Source: Lachnospiraceae bacterium
GTDB lineage: Bacteria > Bacillota > Clostridia > Lachnospirales > Lachnospiraceae
Direction of reading: 5' to 3'
Assembly (NCBI GenBank): GCA_022799355.1
Contig: JAAWOG010000044.1
Location: 1 to 32,808, forward strand
Length of the DNA stretch: 32,808 nt
Under the pieces are notes generated by a model that was not told the DNA's origin, ran no database searches, and worked only from the letters and a program-made list of their open reading frames with translations. The translations under genes and the position numbers were made by a program. This document shows, one piece after another, positions 9,356-16,703 of the stretch; positions within the stretch are counted from its first letter, which is position 1; every line of letters starts with the position of its first letter.

Positions 9356-10495
9356 ATGCATATAGTTGCAGTAGTAGTGCCGGTGTATAAGCAGGTTTTG
9401 TCAGAGTTAGAGATTATTTCATACATACAGCTGTTAAACATATTAGGGGAGTTTGATATAGTTGTCATCGCTCCGCAGGGGTTGAAGCTGTCATCGGAAG
9501 TGGTGAGGAAGAACATCAAAGTAGAATATTTTCCGGCAGAATTTTTTCTGAATGTCGATGCATACAGCAGTCTGATGCTCTCCGGATGTTTCTATGAAAG
9601 ATTTTTACACTATCAGTATATTTTAATTTATCAACTGGATGCATTTGTATTTGGTAATGAATTAATGAATTTTTGCAGACTGGGCTATGATTATATTGGA
9701 GCTCCTTGGATTTCAGGTTTTTGTGAATATACCAATTTGAAGAGAAAAGTACTGTATGTTGGTAACGGAGGATTTTCATTGCGCAGGGTTAAGGCCTGTA
9801 TTGATGTATTAGACCGCAATCAAAATCTGCTGAAAATATATCAGGGACGGAATGAAGATGCATTTTTTTCCGCATGTGACAGTGAAAGGTTCAGAGTCGC
9901 ACCTAAAGAGACGGCGCTGACTTTTTCCTTTGAAAGAGAAGTGAGAGCATGCTTTGAGGAAAATCATAGAACACTTCCGTTCGGGTGTCATGCCTGGGAG
10001 CGTTATGATTTCGAATTCTGGAAAGAGTATATTGAAAATTTCGGATATGAATTAAAAGGTAAAATTGAGCCGTCGGAAGGATCAGAGGATCTGCACAACA
10101 GCAGAGAATATCAGTGGATGAGGCGCAATTCGCATTTGATGGAGAGTGACAGCTTTTTTTATGGAATTCCGTCAAGACTGAAAGAGCGGTTTCGCGAACA
10201 GAAAAAGGGTGCATACTATTTATGGGGAGCCGGTCATGTTGGCAGATATGCCGGAAGGCTGTTTCGGGATCTGGAAATTGATGTAAAGGGGTATGTGGAT
10301 ACAGATTTAAAAAAGCAGGGGCAATATGTGGAAAATCTGAAGATTGACAGTCCGGAAGTGCTGCGGAAAACAGATAAAGTTATTATAACTGTAGATTGGA
10401 AGCGCTATGCCGAAATTGAAAGAAAGCTATCGGAAACAGGTTTTGTTTATTTGCAGCAGTATATTTTTTTTGAGGATATTCTACCGGAGGGATAG
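9356..10495 (+). CDS. DUF5672 glycosyltransferase-like protein + C-terminal Rossmann module
   Basis: 379 aa. Residues 1-220 match DUF5672 (PF18922), a glycosyltransferase-like family of capsule loci: VVVPVYKQ at the start, then YILIYQLDAFVFGNEL (88-103) with QLDAF at the place of a DxD-like motif, YDYIGAPWI (111-119) and VGNGGFSLRR (135-144), which resembles an acceptor-site loop. The C-terminal third carries the shared module: YLWGAGHVGRYAG (288-300) and GYVDTDLKKQGQY (312-324), closest in wording to the module at 5913. Cytosolic. The end is three bases from the next ATG, so translation is coupled. Sugar specificity unknown. Confidence 0.75.
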   Translation: MHIVAVVVPVYKQVLSELEIISYIQLLNILGEFDIVVIAPQGLKLSSEVVRKNIKVEYFPAEFFLNVDAYSSLMLSGCFYERFLHYQYILIYQLDAFVFGNELMNFCRLGYDYIGAPWISGFCEYTNLKRKVLYVGNGGFSLRRVKACIDVLDRNQNLLKIYQGRNEDAFFSACDSERFRVAPKETALTFSFEREVRACFEENHRTLPFGCHAWERYDFEFWKEYIENFGYELKGKIEPSEGSEDLHNSREYQWMRRNSHLMESDSFFYGIPSRLKERFREQKKGAYYLWGAGHVGRYAGRLFRDLEIDVKGYVDTDLKKQGQYVENLKIDSPEVLRKTDKVIITVDWKRYAEIERKLSETGFVYLQQYIFFEDILPEG

Positions 10496-10498
10496 TAT

Positions 10499-11602
10499 AT
10501 GCAGAGCAATGGGGATATGTTGGTTTCTATTATTACAGTCTGCTTTAATGCGGCTGAGACAATTGAGACTACGATAAAAAGTATAGTAAGCCAGACATAT
10601 AAGAATATAGAATATATTGTTGTTGATGGCGGTTCTGTGGATGGAACATTGCAGATACTTGAACATTACCGGAAACACATATCGGTTATCGTGAGTGAAA
10701 GAGATGAGGGCATTTATGATGCCATGAATAAGGGAATCGATCTGGCACAGGGAGACTTTATAGGAATCATCAATGCGGACGACTGGTATGAAGAAGATGC
10801 GATTGAAAAAGTGGTGCGGATCAGTCGGAATATATCTGAAAATACGGGGGTAATATCCGGACAAATCAGATTTATAGACGGAGAGCAGAGTTTTCTGTCA
10901 AAGAAAAAAGAAATGGAGCAGATATGGATGGAGATGCCCATTTCTCATCCGGCTACATTTATCAGGAAAAGTGTTTATGAGAAATATGGAACATATAATA
11001 CGCATTATCAAATAGCAGCAGATTATGAATTAATTTTCCGGCTTTATATAAATCATGTAAATTTTTATTTCTGTAATGATATTTTGGCAAATTTCAGAGT
11101 TGGAGGCATTAGCAGTGCCAGAAAAGATATTTTATTGAGAGAAGACGTGGAGGTTTTGAATCAATATAAAAAATATGCCCCAAATCAGATAAAAGTAGAG
11201 GATGGCATAAAGAGAAAAGATAGTATTCGCCTTTTTTATAAGGCTGGCAGGGATATTTTGTGTGAGATTTTGGGAATTACGTCAAAACATCAGAAAATTT
11301 TGGTTTTTGGATGCGGATATTGGGGAAGAGAAATGATAAAGCAGATGGATAGATGGAGTATTACTGTAGAAGCGGTAGTTGACAATAATAGTGACTTGTG
11401 GGGGACAAAAATATCGGAACATATAGTATCAGCTCCTGTTATTTTGCAAAAGCAATTATGTCCAAAGATAGTTATAGCGATCCAGGGGCAGACATCAGCG
11501 ATAGAGGGACAGATTCTGTCTTTGAATCAAGAAGCAAGTTATATAAATCTTGAGAGTTTATTGAAACGAATATATGATATCTGCGGAGGAGACAGAAAGT
11601 GA
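10499..11602 (+). CDS. Family 2 glycosyltransferase + C-terminal Rossmann module
   Basis: 367 aa. Residues 8-215 are a GT-A family 2 domain: SIITVCFNAAETIE at the N terminus, IVVDGGSVDGT (40-50), ERDEGIYDAMNKGI (67-80) and the metal-binding NADDWYEED (92-100), with ISHPATFIRKSVYEKYG downstream. This form (VDGGSxDGT with EKDxGIYDAMNKG) is common in WcaA/WfgS-like capsule transferases. Residues 266-360 are the shared module: ILVFGCGYWGREM (267-279) and VVDNNSDLWG (293-302), nearly the wording of the N-terminal copy at 4888. GGAGG at 10486-10490 precedes the ATG. No membrane helix. Donor sugar unknown. Confidence 0.85.
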   Translation: MQSNGDMLVSIITVCFNAAETIETTIKSIVSQTYKNIEYIVVDGGSVDGTLQILEHYRKHISVIVSERDEGIYDAMNKGIDLAQGDFIGIINADDWYEEDAIEKVVRISRNISENTGVISGQIRFIDGEQSFLSKKKEMEQIWMEMPISHPATFIRKSVYEKYGTYNTHYQIAADYELIFRLYINHVNFYFCNDILANFRVGGISSARKDILLREDVEVLNQYKKYAPNQIKVEDGIKRKDSIRLFYKAGRDILCEILGITSKHQKILVFGCGYWGREMIKQMDRWSITVEAVVDNNSDLWGTKISEHIVSAPVILQKQLCPKIVIAIQGQTSAIEGQILSLNQEASYINLESLLKRIYDICGGDRK

Positions 11603-13038
11603 AGATTCTGCTGTTTGGCACAGGAGACTATTATCAAAAGTATAAGAGATGGTTCAGGAAAGAAGATATTGCAGGACTTATTGATAATGATGCAAATAAG
11701 CAGGGAACATTGATTGATGGTTATGAAGTATATCCGCCCCAAATGATCACGGTTTTACAATATGATTGTGTAGTTATATTGAGCGTGCATGAAGCCGGAA
11801 TGCGCAGACAGCTTCGGAAGCTTGGCGTAGCGGATGATAAGATATATAAATTTTCAGACCTGTACAGACATCCTGAAATAATTATGACAGATCAGCCGGT
11901 CTGCTTATGGGGGAGTGGCGGAATGTTATCAGAAATCATGTCAATTGATGATCAGGAAGCTGTTTTGATCATGTCACATAATCTGGATCTGAACGGAGCA
12001 GCATTGGCGCTGTTTTATCTTGCTGAAATCTTGAAAAAAAATGGATATTTCATACTTTTTGTCTCATGGTCGGATGGTGAACTGAGAAAATATTTATTTG
12101 AAGAGAGTATTCCGGTTATTATAGATCCGAATCTTCAGATGAAAACACAAAAGGAGATAGAATGGGTACGGAAATTTCACAGGATTATATGCAATACTTT
12201 AAATTATTATCAGTTTCTATCTGACAGGAATTTGGAAGATAAGATTATCTGGTGGCTGCATGACCATCGTATGTTTTATGAAAGCCTGGATCGGGAATTG
12301 CTTCATAAGATCAGAGAGGACAATTTAACGGTATGTGCAGTCAGTTCTATAGCAGAAGATTCTTTTAAAGAGTATTTTCCGAATTTTTCAGTGAAACGGT
12401 TGGTGTATGGGATTCCTGATGTGAAGGCTGCGGGGCATGAGAAATCAGAATGGAACGGTTGTATTTTGGACGATGATGCTGATAAAAAGCAGAGTGTCTG
12501 TGAGTTTATTATGATTGGGAATGTTCAGAAATATAAGGGACAGGATATTCTGATTAAAGCGTTAGGAATGTTGGGAAAAGAAATTTGTGCACGCATACAT
12601 GTAAAAATAGTAGGGTTTCGGCCTACGGCATATGCAAGTATGGTAAAGGAAATGGCGGAAGAGTTAGGAGAAACAGTGACGTTTATTCCTCCTATGGACA
12701 GAGACGGAATTCATAGATTGCTGGACAGAGCGGATGTTTTGGTATGCCCTTCCAGAATAGACACAATGTCGATCGTTACGAATGAAGGGATGCAGCACGG
12801 TGTGCCATGCATCGTCTCGGATGCGGCGGGGGTAGCAGCATATATAACGGATGGGGTAGATGGATTTATTGTAAAACAGGGAGATGTTGAGGAACTTGCA
12901 CAGAAGATTCTCTGGTGTGTTGAACATTGCGACAGGTTGAAACAGGTTGGGAAGGCAGCCAGATTTTTGTATGAACAATATTTTTCAATGGAGATTTTTG
13001 AGCGAGAATTGTTAAAAATTGTACAGGAAGCATTATAG
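11599..13038 (+). CDS. Rossmann module + GT4-type glycosyltransferase
   Basis: 479 aa from a GTG at 11599 that overlaps the previous TGA; GGAGGA at 11585-11590 supports it. Residues 2-90 are the shared module: ILLFGTGDYYQ (3-13) and LIDNDANKQGTLIDGYEV (27-44). A GT-B glycosyltransferase follows: LIMSHNLDLNGAALALF (123-139) opens the N-terminal half, FIMIGNVQKYKGQDIL opens the donor-binding half, and VLVCPSRIDTMSIVTNEGMQ, GVPCIVSD, then GVAAYITDGVDGFIV give the family 4 signature (E-x7-E-like region). It is probably a cytosolic retaining transferase. Last gene of the main glycan run; no clear terminator follows it. Confidence 0.85.
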   Translation: MKILLFGTGDYYQKYKRWFRKEDIAGLIDNDANKQGTLIDGYEVYPPQMITVLQYDCVVILSVHEAGMRRQLRKLGVADDKIYKFSDLYRHPEIIMTDQPVCLWGSGGMLSEIMSIDDQEAVLIMSHNLDLNGAALALFYLAEILKKNGYFILFVSWSDGELRKYLFEESIPVIIDPNLQMKTQKEIEWVRKFHRIICNTLNYYQFLSDRNLEDKIIWWLHDHRMFYESLDRELLHKIREDNLTVCAVSSIAEDSFKEYFPNFSVKRLVYGIPDVKAAGHEKSEWNGCILDDDADKKQSVCEFIMIGNVQKYKGQDILIKALGMLGKEICARIHVKIVGFRPTAYASMVKEMAEELGETVTFIPPMDRDGIHRLLDRADVLVCPSRIDTMSIVTNEGMQHGVPCIVSDAAGVAAYITDGVDGFIVKQGDVEELAQKILWCVEHCDRLKQVGKAARFLYEQYFSMEIFERELLKIVQEAL

Positions 13039-13415
13039 AGCCTTATTTTAGTGAGAAATGAGCTAAGTGTTGTGTCTGCATGAGTTTGACCATGTTGCAG
13101 GCTGAGAACCGGGCAGGGTAATATCTTGAAACCTTAACGGTACGATTTAGATATTTGACATTGTACATTGACAATTACATATCTTACATCAGGAAATGTT
13201 ATTTATGATTGCTTTTTCAGCCTGCCGGTGATATAGTAAATATATATTCTAAAATCGTATGACATACGATTCTATTTTCTGGTATTTCAGAAAGTAAGGA
13301 GCAATTCGTTCCAATATCACCTATTATTAAATCAGGCAGAAGAGGCATAGGGTATCGCTGTAAAGCTGTTGTCTTAATATTTTCCTTTTCTGCGGTAAAA
13401 CAGAAAGGAGTTTTT
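13039..13415. other. Non-coding spacer before the Rpn nuclease gene
   Basis: About 377 bases with no gene. It contains two close TTGACA hexamers (13155-13160 and 13168-13173); the first has a TATCTT 19 nt later, a poor promoter match. A perfect 9-bp inverted repeat lies at 13253-13271. No intrinsic terminator for the upstream operon is visible. The sequence is intermediate in base composition between the AT-rich cluster and the richer right half. Confidence 0.5.
13253..13271. promoter_or_regulatory. 19-bp perfect palindrome, candidate operator
   Basis: AATCGTATG (13253-13261), one spacer base, then CATACGATT (13263-13271). Every arm base pairs. It lies about 145 nt before the Rpn-family start. 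The near-zero spacer suits a dimeric DNA-binding protein rather than an RNA hairpin. No regulator is encoded next to it, so its use is unknown. Confidence 0.35.
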
Positions 13416-14594
13416 ATGGCAACAGAGAGCAGGCAGAGTATAATCAGTAATACAAAGCTTCAAGATAGCAGCAGTAAGCTGATCTTCGGGGATAATATCC
13501 TGAGTTCCCAGTTCTTCAGAGATTATGCGGATATGGAGATTTTAAAAAAGATACAACCTGAGGATATAGAGGATGTGTCCGAACGTTACGTTCCATTATA
13601 CAGTACGGAGCGGGAGAGTGATACGGTTAAAAAGGTAAATATCTCCAGGTATCTATCTTTGCATGATGATGATAACAAACTTAACCTACCACTTTATATT
13701 ATTTCTCTTATTGAACATAAAACAAAAGTGGAGTATAATGTAGGCATGCAGATACTTCGGTATATGATTTATATTTGGGAAGACTATGAAAAGGAAATGA
13801 CAAAACAATATCCGGGAATCAGCAGCAGAAGGGATTTTCGGTATCCACCTATTTTACCCATTGTGTATTATGAAGGGGCTGAAAAATGGAAGGCATCTTT
13901 GGATATATCGGAGAGAATTTTGTGTGGTGAACTATTGGGGAGATATTTGCCGCATTTTCAGTATCAGCTTGTCTGTCTGCATGATTACAGTAACGAAGAT
14001 CTTTTGGGAAAAGGGGACGAAATTTCATTGGCAATGTTGATTAATAAAATTCAGTGCGAGGAAGATATGTCAGCTTTTGTTAATATTCCGGGAGAACAGA
14101 TGAGAGAGATATTAAAGGATACACCTGAATATCTTTTAGAGGTGATTGCAAAACTGTTAAGGGCGTTATTGTATAAAATGAATCTGCCGGAAGAAGAGAC
14201 AGAAACTGTAGTTTCCAGGATTAAGGAGCGTAAAATGGCAAGATTGTTTGAGAATGTAAAAATGGATATACAGGCAGAGAGAAGGGAACGCGCGGAAGAG
14301 GAGAAGAAACGTATAGAGGCGGAGAAGAAACGTGTAGAGGAAGAGAAGAAACGTGTAGAGGCAGAAAAGAAACTCAATGAGACAGAGAAAAGGCTTGAAG
14401 AAGTAAAGTCCCAATGTGATACAACAGAGCAAAAACTCGATGCAGCCCTGCAAACCCATGAAATATACAGGCTGATCAGCAGGATGCTGAGGAAGAATGC
14501 CTCTGAAACCGAAATAAAGAAATCTCTGATGCTGGCGTTTCCTTTGACAGAGGAGCAGGCAGAGGAAGAATACAGAAAAGTTTATGAAGAGTAA
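13416..14594 (+). CDS. Rpn-family recombination-promoting nuclease / PD-(D/E)XK putative transposase
   Basis: 392 aa with GAAAGGAG (13403-13410) before the ATG. The N-terminal 250 residues match the Rpn/transposase_31-type PD-(D/E)XK family: SERYVPLYSTERESDTVKKV, with D69 as the likely active-site Asp, then LIEHKTKV, supplying E100-x-K102, and MQILRYMIYIWEDYEKE. All three catalytic positions are present, so it is probably active. Related E. coli Rpn proteins nick DNA and promote RecA-independent recombination. Residues 285-345 are a charged coiled coil of EKKR(V/I)E heptads, encoded by near-identical 21-nt repeats. The C-terminal 45 residues hold a short helical motif (ASETEIKKSLM) common in clostridial members. 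It ends in a strong terminator. Such genes often mark mobile or variable regions. Confidence 0.8.
   Translation: MATESRQSIISNTKLQDSSSKLIFGDNILSSQFFRDYADMEILKKIQPEDIEDVSERYVPLYSTERESDTVKKVNISRYLSLHDDDNKLNLPLYIISLIEHKTKVEYNVGMQILRYMIYIWEDYEKEMTKQYPGISSRRDFRYPPILPIVYYEGAEKWKASLDISERILCGELLGRYLPHFQYQLVCLHDYSNEDLLGKGDEISLAMLINKIQCEEDMSAFVNIPGEQMREILKDTPEYLLEVIAKLLRALLYKMNLPEEETETVVSRIKERKMARLFENVKMDIQAERRERAEEEKKRIEAEKKRVEEEKKRVEAEKKLNETEKRLEEVKSQCDTTEQKLDAALQTHEIYRLISRMLRKNASETEIKKSLMLAFPLTEEQAEEEYRKVYEE
14301..14384 (+). repeat. Tandem 21-nt repeats encoding coiled-coil heptads
   Basis: Units at 14301-14321, 14322-14342 and 14343-14363 read GAGAAGAAACGT(A/G)TAGAGG plus two variable bases; a fourth, diverged unit follows at 14364-14384. 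Each unit encodes one heptad of the EKKRVEE type. The 21-nt period keeps frame, so copy-number change would lengthen or shorten the coiled coil without inactivating the protein. Confidence 0.75.
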
Positions 14595-14634
14595 TGAGAA
14601 AATTTAATAAGATTTTTGAGTAGTTGTATGCGGG

Positions 14635-14680
14635 ACTCCCGATGTAAGATATGTAATTGTCTTATATCGGGAGTTTTTTT
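14635..14680 (+). terminator. Strong intrinsic terminator whose 3' arm is the next gene's ribosome binding site
   Basis: The 5' arm 14635-14649 (ACTCCCGATGTAAGA) pairs with 14660-14674 (TCTTATATCGGGAGT) over 15 bp with one G-U pair and a 10-nt loop, and seven T follow (14674-14680). It is well placed to end transcription of the Rpn gene. The GGGAG of the 3' arm (14669-14673) is also the only ribosome binding site for the ATG at 14681, immediately after the T-tract. Confidence 0.8.
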
Positions 14681-15766
14681 ATGGATATTATCATTTACGG
14701 CGCCCAGGCGATTGCGCTTGGTGCATACAAAGCATTGAAAAAATTATATCCGGTAAGGCAGGTAAGCTGTTTTCTGGTTTCTTCCCTGAAAGATAATGCA
14801 CCTGTGCTGTGTGACCTTCCGGTGCGGGAGATTGGGGAGTTTGCGGGGACTCTTACACCGGATGATAAGAAAAATACGGAAATCCTGATTGCCGCACCGG
14901 AAAATGTGATGAATGAAATAGAAACTATATTGGAGGAGTATGGCTTTTGGTGCCATGTCAGACTTACTTCCCTGCGCTGGGCGGAACTTATGCGCTGTTA
15001 TTATGCATCTGAGGGTAAATATGTGCCTTTGGCAGCGCTTCCGGTGGGTTTTCACAAGCCGGATATACATATGTTCATAGCTAAATTCTACAGGGACAAG
15101 CCTTTAAAATCGGAATATCAGACGTCGGATTGGATGCAATCGATACAGGTAGGAGCCGCGCTGTGCATGGAGCGGGTGGCGGATATTCCGGATTGCATGG
15201 GTGATAATATTTCAGCTAAGAATGTTAATTATTCCGAATTGACGGCGCTCTACTGGATCTGGAAAAACCGGCTTGTGGGGAAAACGGCAGGCGGTGAGGA
15301 AGAATACTATGGCTTGTCGCACTACCGGCGGATCATGGAATTATCGGCGGATGACATATTAAAGCTGGCTGACAATGATGTGGATGTGGTATTGCCGTAT
15401 CCCATGCCCTATGAACCGGATATCGAAGAACATCACAAAAGGTACCTGGCAGAGTCGGACTGGAATGTGCTGCGCCTGGCGCTCGCAGAACTGCAACCGG
15501 AGTACGCGAAAGTATTTCCCGGTATTTTAAAGCAGCAATATTTCTATAACTATAATATTATCCTCGCAAAAAAATCCGTCCTTGCGGCATATTGCGAGTG
15601 GCTGTTTCCCATACTGGAACGGGTGGAGGAACTCAGTGTTCCAAAGGGAAGTGAAAGACAAGACAGATACATAGGTTATATGGGAGAGACACTGGAAACA
15701 TTGTATTTTATGCATAACAGGGACAAGCTGAATATTGTCCATACGGGATGCAGATTTTTAACCTGA
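14681..15766 (+). CDS. Degenerate Rossmann module + DUF4422 glycosyltransferase-like protein
   Basis: 361 aa from the ATG at 14681, immediately after a T7 tract; a TTG eight codons upstream is in frame but lies in the hairpin loop, so I prefer the ATG with GGGAG at 14669-14673. Residues 1-108 look like a diverged copy of the shared module (DIIIYGAQAIALGAYKAL, then ILIAAPENV), with the glycine loop relaxed. Residues 128-345 match DUF4422 (PF14393), a glycosyltransferase-like family of capsule loci: IHMFIAKFYRDKPL, NYSELTALYWIWKN (183-196), YYGLSHYRRIM (209-219), then a VDVVLPYPMPYE segment and a YNYNIILAKK segment. Probably cytosolic. It heads a short group with the CDP-polyol enzymes, yet has no room for a promoter of its own after the terminator. 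Confidence 0.8.
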   Translation: MDIIIYGAQAIALGAYKALKKLYPVRQVSCFLVSSLKDNAPVLCDLPVREIGEFAGTLTPDDKKNTEILIAAPENVMNEIETILEEYGFWCHVRLTSLRWAELMRCYYASEGKYVPLAALPVGFHKPDIHMFIAKFYRDKPLKSEYQTSDWMQSIQVGAALCMERVADIPDCMGDNISAKNVNYSELTALYWIWKNRLVGKTAGGEEEYYGLSHYRRIMELSADDILKLADNDVDVVLPYPMPYEPDIEEHHKRYLAESDWNVLRLALAELQPEYAKVFPGILKQQYFYNYNIILAKKSVLAAYCEWLFPILERVEELSVPKGSERQDRYIGYMGETLETLYFMHNRDKLNIVHTGCRFLT

Positions 15767-15815
15767 ACAGTTTGGGGAATATAAAAAACAGGGACAACAA
15801 AAGGGAGATGATCGT

Positions 15816-16517
15816 ATGAATTTTGAACTCACCGCATCCATGATGTGTGCCAACTACGGCAATCTGGAGCAGGAAGTAAGACTGTTGGAGGAAGGCGGAA
15901 TAGATTCTTTCCATATCGACATTATGGACGGACGCTATGTTCCTAACTTTGCCATGTCCCTGAACGATATGGCATATATCGCATCGGTTACGAAAAAGCC
16001 TCTGGATGTGCATCTGATGATCGAGCATCCGAACAACAATATTCAGATATTTCTGCGGAAACTGCGCCGTGGCGATACGGTGTATATCCATCCCGAGGCG
16101 GAGTATCACCCCTCTACAACCCTGCAGAAAATTATAGATGCCGGGCTTGTGCCGGGCATTGCAATCAACCCGGGGACCAGCGTGGAGACTGTTTATGAGA
16201 TGCTCCGGATTGTGAAAAAAGTACTTGTTATGACGGTGAATCCGGGAAATGCCGGACAGATGTATATGCCTTATGTGGGGAAAAAGATATCCGGTCTGCT
16301 TTCCTTAAAGGAAGAGATGCATTTTAAGGTATATTGGGACGGTGCCTGCGGGGCGGACAAGATTCGGAAGTTTGCACCGATGGGGATAGACGGTTTTGTG
16401 CTCGGGACAACGCTTCTCTTTGGGAAAGAAGCGCCTTATGGGGAGACATTGCGTGAAATTCGTGCTTTCGGGGAGGAACTGGAGGCATGTGGCGGCGAGG
16501 TACAGGACAACAGATAG
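15816..16517 (+). CDS. Ribulose-phosphate 3-epimerase family protein (Rpe/AlsE-like)
   Basis: 233 aa, slightly longer than typical Rpe (about 215-225). A TIM-barrel epimerase with most family landmarks: FHIDIMDGRYVPN with the metal-binding H-x-D and catalytic Asp, DVHLMIEHP with the second His, MTVNPGNAGQMYMP (the phosphate-side MxVxPGxxGQ loop) and YWDGACG carrying the second catalytic Asp. The first loop reads TASMMCANYGNL where classic Rpe has APSILSADF, so the usual Asp there is Asn. The reaction is likely C3 epimerisation of a pentulose- or hexulose-phosphate (ribulose-5-P to xylulose-5-P or similar). Followed by cytidylyltransferase and polyol dehydrogenase genes, it is more likely dedicated to glycan precursor supply than to the pentose-phosphate pathway. 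Confidence 0.75.
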   Translation: MNFELTASMMCANYGNLEQEVRLLEEGGIDSFHIDIMDGRYVPNFAMSLNDMAYIASVTKKPLDVHLMIEHPNNNIQIFLRKLRRGDTVYIHPEAEYHPSTTLQKIIDAGLVPGIAINPGTSVETVYEMLRIVKKVLVMTVNPGNAGQMYMPYVGKKISGLLSLKEEMHFKVYWDGACGADKIRKFAPMGIDGFVLGTTLLFGKEAPYGETLREIRAFGEELEACGGEVQDNR

Positions 16518-16703
16518 CACAAGACACAAAAGACAGAGCGGTGTCGCCATATAACAGAAGGCAAAAAGATAATGAGATACAGGACAACAGATAACAAAAG
16601 GGGCATAAGACACTAAAGACAAAACGGTAAATGCAGCATAATAAACACAGAACAAGAGAAAGAACAGAGAAAAAGACAGAGCACAAAACAGAGGACAAAG
16701 GTT
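16501..16703 (+). other. Low-complexity purine-rich end and spacer with a 16-nt direct repeat
   Basis: TACAGGACAACAGATA occurs at 16501-16516 (the last codons of the epimerase gene) and again at 16578-16593 in the spacer. The 186-nt spacer itself is strongly A/G/C-biased with few T on the + strand, and its ACAG, AAAAGA and CAGAG words resemble the inserted segment inside the following gene. A modest ribosome binding site (AAAGG) sits just before the ATG at 16704. Confidence 0.5.

Noticed and set aside
13155-13185. TTGACA / TATCTT promoter before the Rpn gene
   Set aside because: A 19-nt spacer, a poor -10 and more than 230 nt to the start make it too weak to list as a separate promoter.
14301-14384. 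Short tandem repeats considered as a CRISPR array
   Set aside because: Units are contiguous with no spacers, are in frame and encode coiled-coil heptads.
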